Below, in pieces: positions 12,532 to 14,819 of a stretch of 14,819 bases of DNA (within the stretch, counting starts at the first letter, position 1; every line of letters starts with the position of its first letter). This DNA is from Chthoniobacter sp. (GTDB taxonomy: Bacteria; Verrucomicrobiota; Verrucomicrobiia; Chthoniobacterales; Chthoniobacteraceae). The DNA is taken from contig JANXSB010000464.1 of NCBI GenBank assembly GCA_025352865.1, forward strand, positions 1-14,819, read 5' to 3'. A program made the position numbers and the translations under genes. The notes beneath the pieces are model-generated. The model worked only from the letters and a program-made list of their open reading frames with translations. It was not told where the DNA came from and did not search any database.

Positions 12532-13593
12532 TCATCCCGTCTTCGCCTGCTGCGGCTCGCTGCCGGTCGCCCGAAACTTCGGCCAGTCGGTCGCCAGCCA
12601 TTCGCCAAACTCCACCGCGTGCCGCTCGATCATCTCCTCGCAGATCGTGAGTTCCTGCCGGCGCACATTCATCGAGTGGTCGGCGATGGCTTGCAGCGAG
12701 TCGATGTCATAAAGGTACACGCCTTCGAGGTCGTTCACCGCCGGCTCGATGTCGCGCGGCACCGCGAGGTCGATGCAGAAAAGCGGACGGTCGCGCCGCG
12801 TGCGCATGATCGGCGTGAGCTGCGCAGTGGTGAGCACGTAGTGCGGCGCGGCCGTGGAGCCGATGAGGATGTCCACGTCGTGAAAATGCTGCTGCCACTG
12901 GTCAAAATGGATCGCCGCCCCGCTCATCTTCTGCGCCAGCGCGGCGGCGCGATCGTAGTTGCGGTTTGCCACGAAAATGGATTTCACTCCGCGCGCCTGG
13001 AGCGCGCCCGCCGTCAGCTCGCTCGTCTCGCCCGCGCCGAGAATCATCACCTTGCAATGCGCCAGCTTGCCAAAAATCTTCTCCGCCAAATCCACCGCCG
13101 CCGAGCCCACGCTCACCGCACCGCGCGTGATGTTCGTATTCGTCCGCACGTCCTTCGCCACGTTGAAGGCGCGCTGGAAAAGTTTGTTCAAATGCTTCGC
13201 CGTCGCCCCGCTTTCGCTCGCCGCGGCGTAGGCTTTTTTCACCTGCCCGAGAATCTCCGTCTCGCCGAGCACCATCGACTCCAGCCCGCTGACCACGCGG
13301 AAAAGATGCCGCACCCCCGAGGCCGTCGCGTGCTCGAAAAACGCTCCGCTTTCCACCGCCGAAAAACGCGCCGCCACAAACTCCCGCACCGCCGCAAGGC
13401 CCGCCGGTGCTTGTTCCGCAGCCACATAGAACTCCACGCGGTTGCACGTTGAGACGATCACCGCCTCGCTCACGCCGGGCGCGTCCCGGAGTTGCGCCGC
13501 CGCCGCGCCGACCTCGCCATCCGGGATCGCGAATTTCTCGCGCAGCTCGACCGGCGCGGTGTGATGGCTGAGTCCGAGGCAGAGAATTTCCAT
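12532..13593 (-). CDS. hemA: Glutamyl-tRNA reductase
   Basis: This is the first committed enzyme of C5-pathway tetrapyrrole synthesis; it reduces glutamyl-tRNA(Glu) with NADPH to glutamate-1-semialdehyde. Visible motifs are GLSHHTAPVELREK (7-20), the nucleophilic Cys50 in VSTCNRVEFY, HLFRVVSGLESMVLGETEILGQVKKAY (96-122, in two conserved blocks), and the NADPH-binding ILGAGETSE (184-192) with VANRNYDRA. At 353 residues it is shorter than the usual 410-430: the helical C-terminal dimerisation domain is reduced to some 45 residues (about 308-353). The ATG at 13591-13593 lies only 3 bases after the stop of the HemX/CcsA-like gene, so translation is probably coupled. HemA is normally the regulated step, and pairing with a membrane protein recalls HemAX of Gram-positives. 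Confidence 0.97.
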   Translation of the reverse strand: MEILCLGLSHHTAPVELREKFAIPDGEVGAAAAQLRDAPGVSEAVIVSTCNRVEFYVAAEQAPAGLAAVREFVAARFSAVESGAFFEHATASGVRHLFRVVSGLESMVLGETEILGQVKKAYAAASESGATAKHLNKLFQRAFNVAKDVRTNTNITRGAVSVGSAAVDLAEKIFGKLAHCKVMILGAGETSELTAGALQARGVKSIFVANRNYDRAAALAQKMSGAAIHFDQWQQHFHDVDILIGSTAAPHYVLTTAQLTPIMRTRRDRPLFCIDLAVPRDIEPAVNDLEGVYLYDIDSLQAIADHSMNVRRQELTICEEMIERHAVEFGEWLATDWPKFRATGSEPQQAKTG

Positions 13594-13596
13594 CGG

Positions 13597-14391
13597 TCAG
13601 AGCGTCGCCTTTTCCGTGACAAACCGCAGCCCGCCGAGCGTCAGCAGCACGAGGCTGAACGCCGTCACCGACAGCCACGCCACGCGCCGCGGACTGATGC
13701 GATGCACGCGCCCCATTGCGGCGATGACGCCGTACAAAACCCACACGCCCACCGACCACGCCGTCAGCGGCGAATGCGTGAACATGCTCCCGAGTTTGAA
13801 CCCCGTGCCGAGCCCGACCGTGAGCAACGCAAAGCCCGCGATGATGAGCCGCCCATTCGCCACCGCCAGATCGCGGATCGGCGGCAGGTGATAGAAAATC
13901 GAATGGATGTGATGCGTCTTCAATTGCCGCTCCTGCGCCAGATACATCACCCCCGCCACGCCCGCCAAAGCGAACGCGCCATAAGCCACGACCGAGATCG
14001 CCGCGTGCATTTCCAGCCAGCCATTTGGCGCAAGCTTGAGCTTCGAGGGCACGTCATCCACGAGCAGCAGCGCCCCGATTTGAAAAAAGAAAACGAGCGG
14101 CGAAGTGAACGCCCCGAGCAGCGAGAGGCGGTAGGCCGGGCCGATGAGCAGATAGAAAAGCACCATCGACCAGCTCAGGAAAACGAGCACCTCGAAGCGG
14201 TTCGTCAGCGGACAGCGCCCGAGCGTTTGGCCGCGATGCCAAAGAAACGCCGTCTGGCAGAGGAAGCCGGAGAGGATGGCGAAAAAATTCAGCCGCGAAG
14301 TCTTGTACACACGCGCCCCGAGGGCGTGCATGGTGTAGGCAAACCCGAAGAGGAAACAAAAAGTGGAAATGGCCAGCAGCAGACGGTCCAT
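13597..14391 (-). CDS. HemX/CcsA-type cytochrome c assembly membrane protein
   Basis: This is an integral inner-membrane protein of 264 residues with about eight hydrophobic helices (near 4-22, 33-50, 66-84, 92-111, 127-151, 182-201, 210-226 and 237-257). The central block EMHAAISVVAYGAFALAGV followed by MYLAQERQLK (residues 127-158) is typical of the CcsA/HemX superfamily, which handles heme at the membrane. His129 there is a conserved heme-ligand position in CcsA. The tryptophan-rich WWD motif that presents heme to apocytochrome in true CcsA/CcmF is not visible. This and the position directly before hemA favour a HemX-like role (HemA level control) over cytochrome c ligation. The frame is open upstream, but ATG 14389-14391 starts the first membrane helix, whereas upstream residues are Arg/Pro-rich and unlike the family. 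A candidate promoter ends 15 bases before it. Confidence 0.88.
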   Translation of the reverse strand: MDRLLLAISTFCFLFGFAYTMHALGARVYKTSRLNFFAILSGFLCQTAFLWHRGQTLGRCPLTNRFEVLVFLSWSMVLFYLLIGPAYRLSLLGAFTSPLVFFFQIGALLLVDDVPSKLKLAPNGWLEMHAAISVVAYGAFALAGVAGVMYLAQERQLKTHHIHSIFYHLPPIRDLAVANGRLIIAGFALLTVGLGTGFKLGSMFTHSPLTAWSVGVWVLYGVIAAMGRVHRISPRRVAWLSVTAFSLVLLTLGGLRFVTEKATL

Positions 14392-14546
14392 GCGGAAAGG
14401 GCGGGGAAAGTATCGGCTGGCCGGCGGTTTGGCAAACGCGGCGGGGCGGTCGGCTCTTATTCCTAATCTTAATCGGTGCCTGGAAGATCCAGCGCCCGCA
14501 TGCACAACCTAACTCCGCTTCTTTCCGACCAAAGCAAGCCCGAGGC
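14392..14546. other. 155-base gap between the heme operon and the edge gene
   Basis: It holds the candidate heme-operon promoter (14407-14435) and an A/T-rich patch (about 14456-14475). No terminator hairpin with a T-run was seen after the edge gene, and no small gene is supported. Confidence 0.4.
14407..14435 (-). promoter_or_regulatory. Candidate promoter of the hemX/ccsA-hemA-hemC operon
   Basis: On the minus strand TTGCCA (14435-14430), a 17-base spacer and TACTTT (14412-14407) match TTGaCA and TAtaaT at 5 and 3 of 6 positions. Transcription would start about 9 bases before the ATG at 14391. A small palindrome GTTTG-G-CAAAC (14427-14437) covers the -35 and could bind a regulator. Confidence 0.4.
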
Positions 14547-14819
14547 TTAGCCCGACATTAGCCGCGGGTAGCCGTTCATCGTCTCGATGAGATGTTCGCC
14601 GAGCGGCACGATGGGAAACTTCGACTTGGCGAAGCCGAGCAAGCCTTGCCGCGCGCGGCTCAAGTAATTGAAGCTCCACCGCTCCAATTCTTTCCACGGG
14701 AGCGCGAAGCACTTTCCAGCGGGCTTGTCTCCCAGCGGCGGCGGCGTGCCTAGCTCGCGATAAATGATGCCGGGCAATTTCGCCTCTTGTTCCGCGATGC
14801 GCGCGCGGGCGGCGGCGAT
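14547..14819 (-). pseudogene. Partial, probably truncated type I restriction specificity (HsdS)-like or N-6 methylase-tail gene
   Basis: The frame is open from the window edge to the TAA at 14547-14549, giving the last 90 residues of a protein whose start lies outside. The visible part runs through ARARIAEQEAKLPG, a FALPWKELERWSFNYLS segment and KFPIVPLGEHLIETMNGYP, then stops 7 residues later. The 'kfP-vpLGe...-nG' pattern resembles the beginning of a target-recognition domain of HsdS subunits, and the preceding W-rich part resembles the linker to a second such domain. A complete target-recognition domain needs about 150 more residues, so the gene looks cut short; it may be a remnant, or only a C-terminal tail of a related methylase. 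The family call is uncertain. Confidence 0.4.

Noticed and set aside
13492..14466. Plus-strand open frame opposite the HemX/CcsA-like gene and the hemA start
   Set aside because: Extremely Arg/His/Glu-rich, antisense to a recognised membrane protein; no domain.

Overview
This is a GC-rich (roughly 60-65% by eye) bacterial chromosome segment, very probably from Verrucomicrobiota or a near relative in the PVC group. The pointers are a protein of the Minf_1886 family, which I recall as restricted to Verrucomicrobia and Planctomycetes; a heme-synthesis cluster ordered HemX/CcsA-like, hemA, hemC, cobA-hemD fusion; few Shine-Dalgarno sequences; and intergenic palindromes built from iterated CACGAAA units. 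No genus is assigned. Almost all genes lie on the minus strand. The exceptions are an RND pump end, a TPR protein and rpsU.

Layout. Positions 1-471 (+) are the C-terminal end of an MdtB/MdtC-like RND efflux pump. It converges on a fused two-half M16 metallopeptidase (505-3078, -), with a Minf_1886-family gene (3152-3586, -) upstream. Divergent from that pair is an exported TPR protein (3674-4642, +). The ribosomal protein S21 gene follows (4687-4884, +), with its own candidate promoter, a clear Shine-Dalgarno and a strong intrinsic terminator.

Positions 4976-9145 (-) hold the most unusual part: three consecutive same-strand genes for a GrpE-like protein, a short Hsp70 with no C-terminal lid, and a protein with a degenerate J-domain-like N-terminus, two helical repeats, a Pro/Ala linker and an FGE-sulfatase-fold C-terminus without the catalytic cysteines. 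Together they look like a non-canonical, dedicated Hsp70 chaperone set, in which the J-like partner carries a large extra domain that may select the substrate.

Positions 9267-14391 (-) hold tetrapyrrole synthesis. In transcription order these are an eight-helix HemX/CcsA-type membrane protein, glutamyl-tRNA reductase (hemA), porphobilinogen deaminase (hemC), a DUF4136 lipoprotein inserted in the cluster, and a fused uroporphyrinogen-III methyltransferase/synthase (cobA-hemD). hemA and hemC are each followed, exactly 5 nt after the stop codon, by a long near-perfect palindrome made of short tandem units. The first one can also pair with the hemC ribosome-binding site. The right edge (14547-14819, -) is the end of a gene that looks like a truncated type I restriction specificity subunit or a related methylase.

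Pathway logic: HemA makes glutamate-1-semialdehyde precursor from glutamyl-tRNA, HemC builds hydroxymethylbilane, and the HemD part closes it to uroporphyrinogen III. The CobA part diverts some of this to precorrin-2 for siroheme or cobalamin. The membrane protein probably acts in heme supply, HemA control or cytochrome c maturation. hemB and hemL are not in the window. No stretch above 300 bases lacks a gene, and I found no tRNA, rRNA, CRISPR array or insertion sequence.
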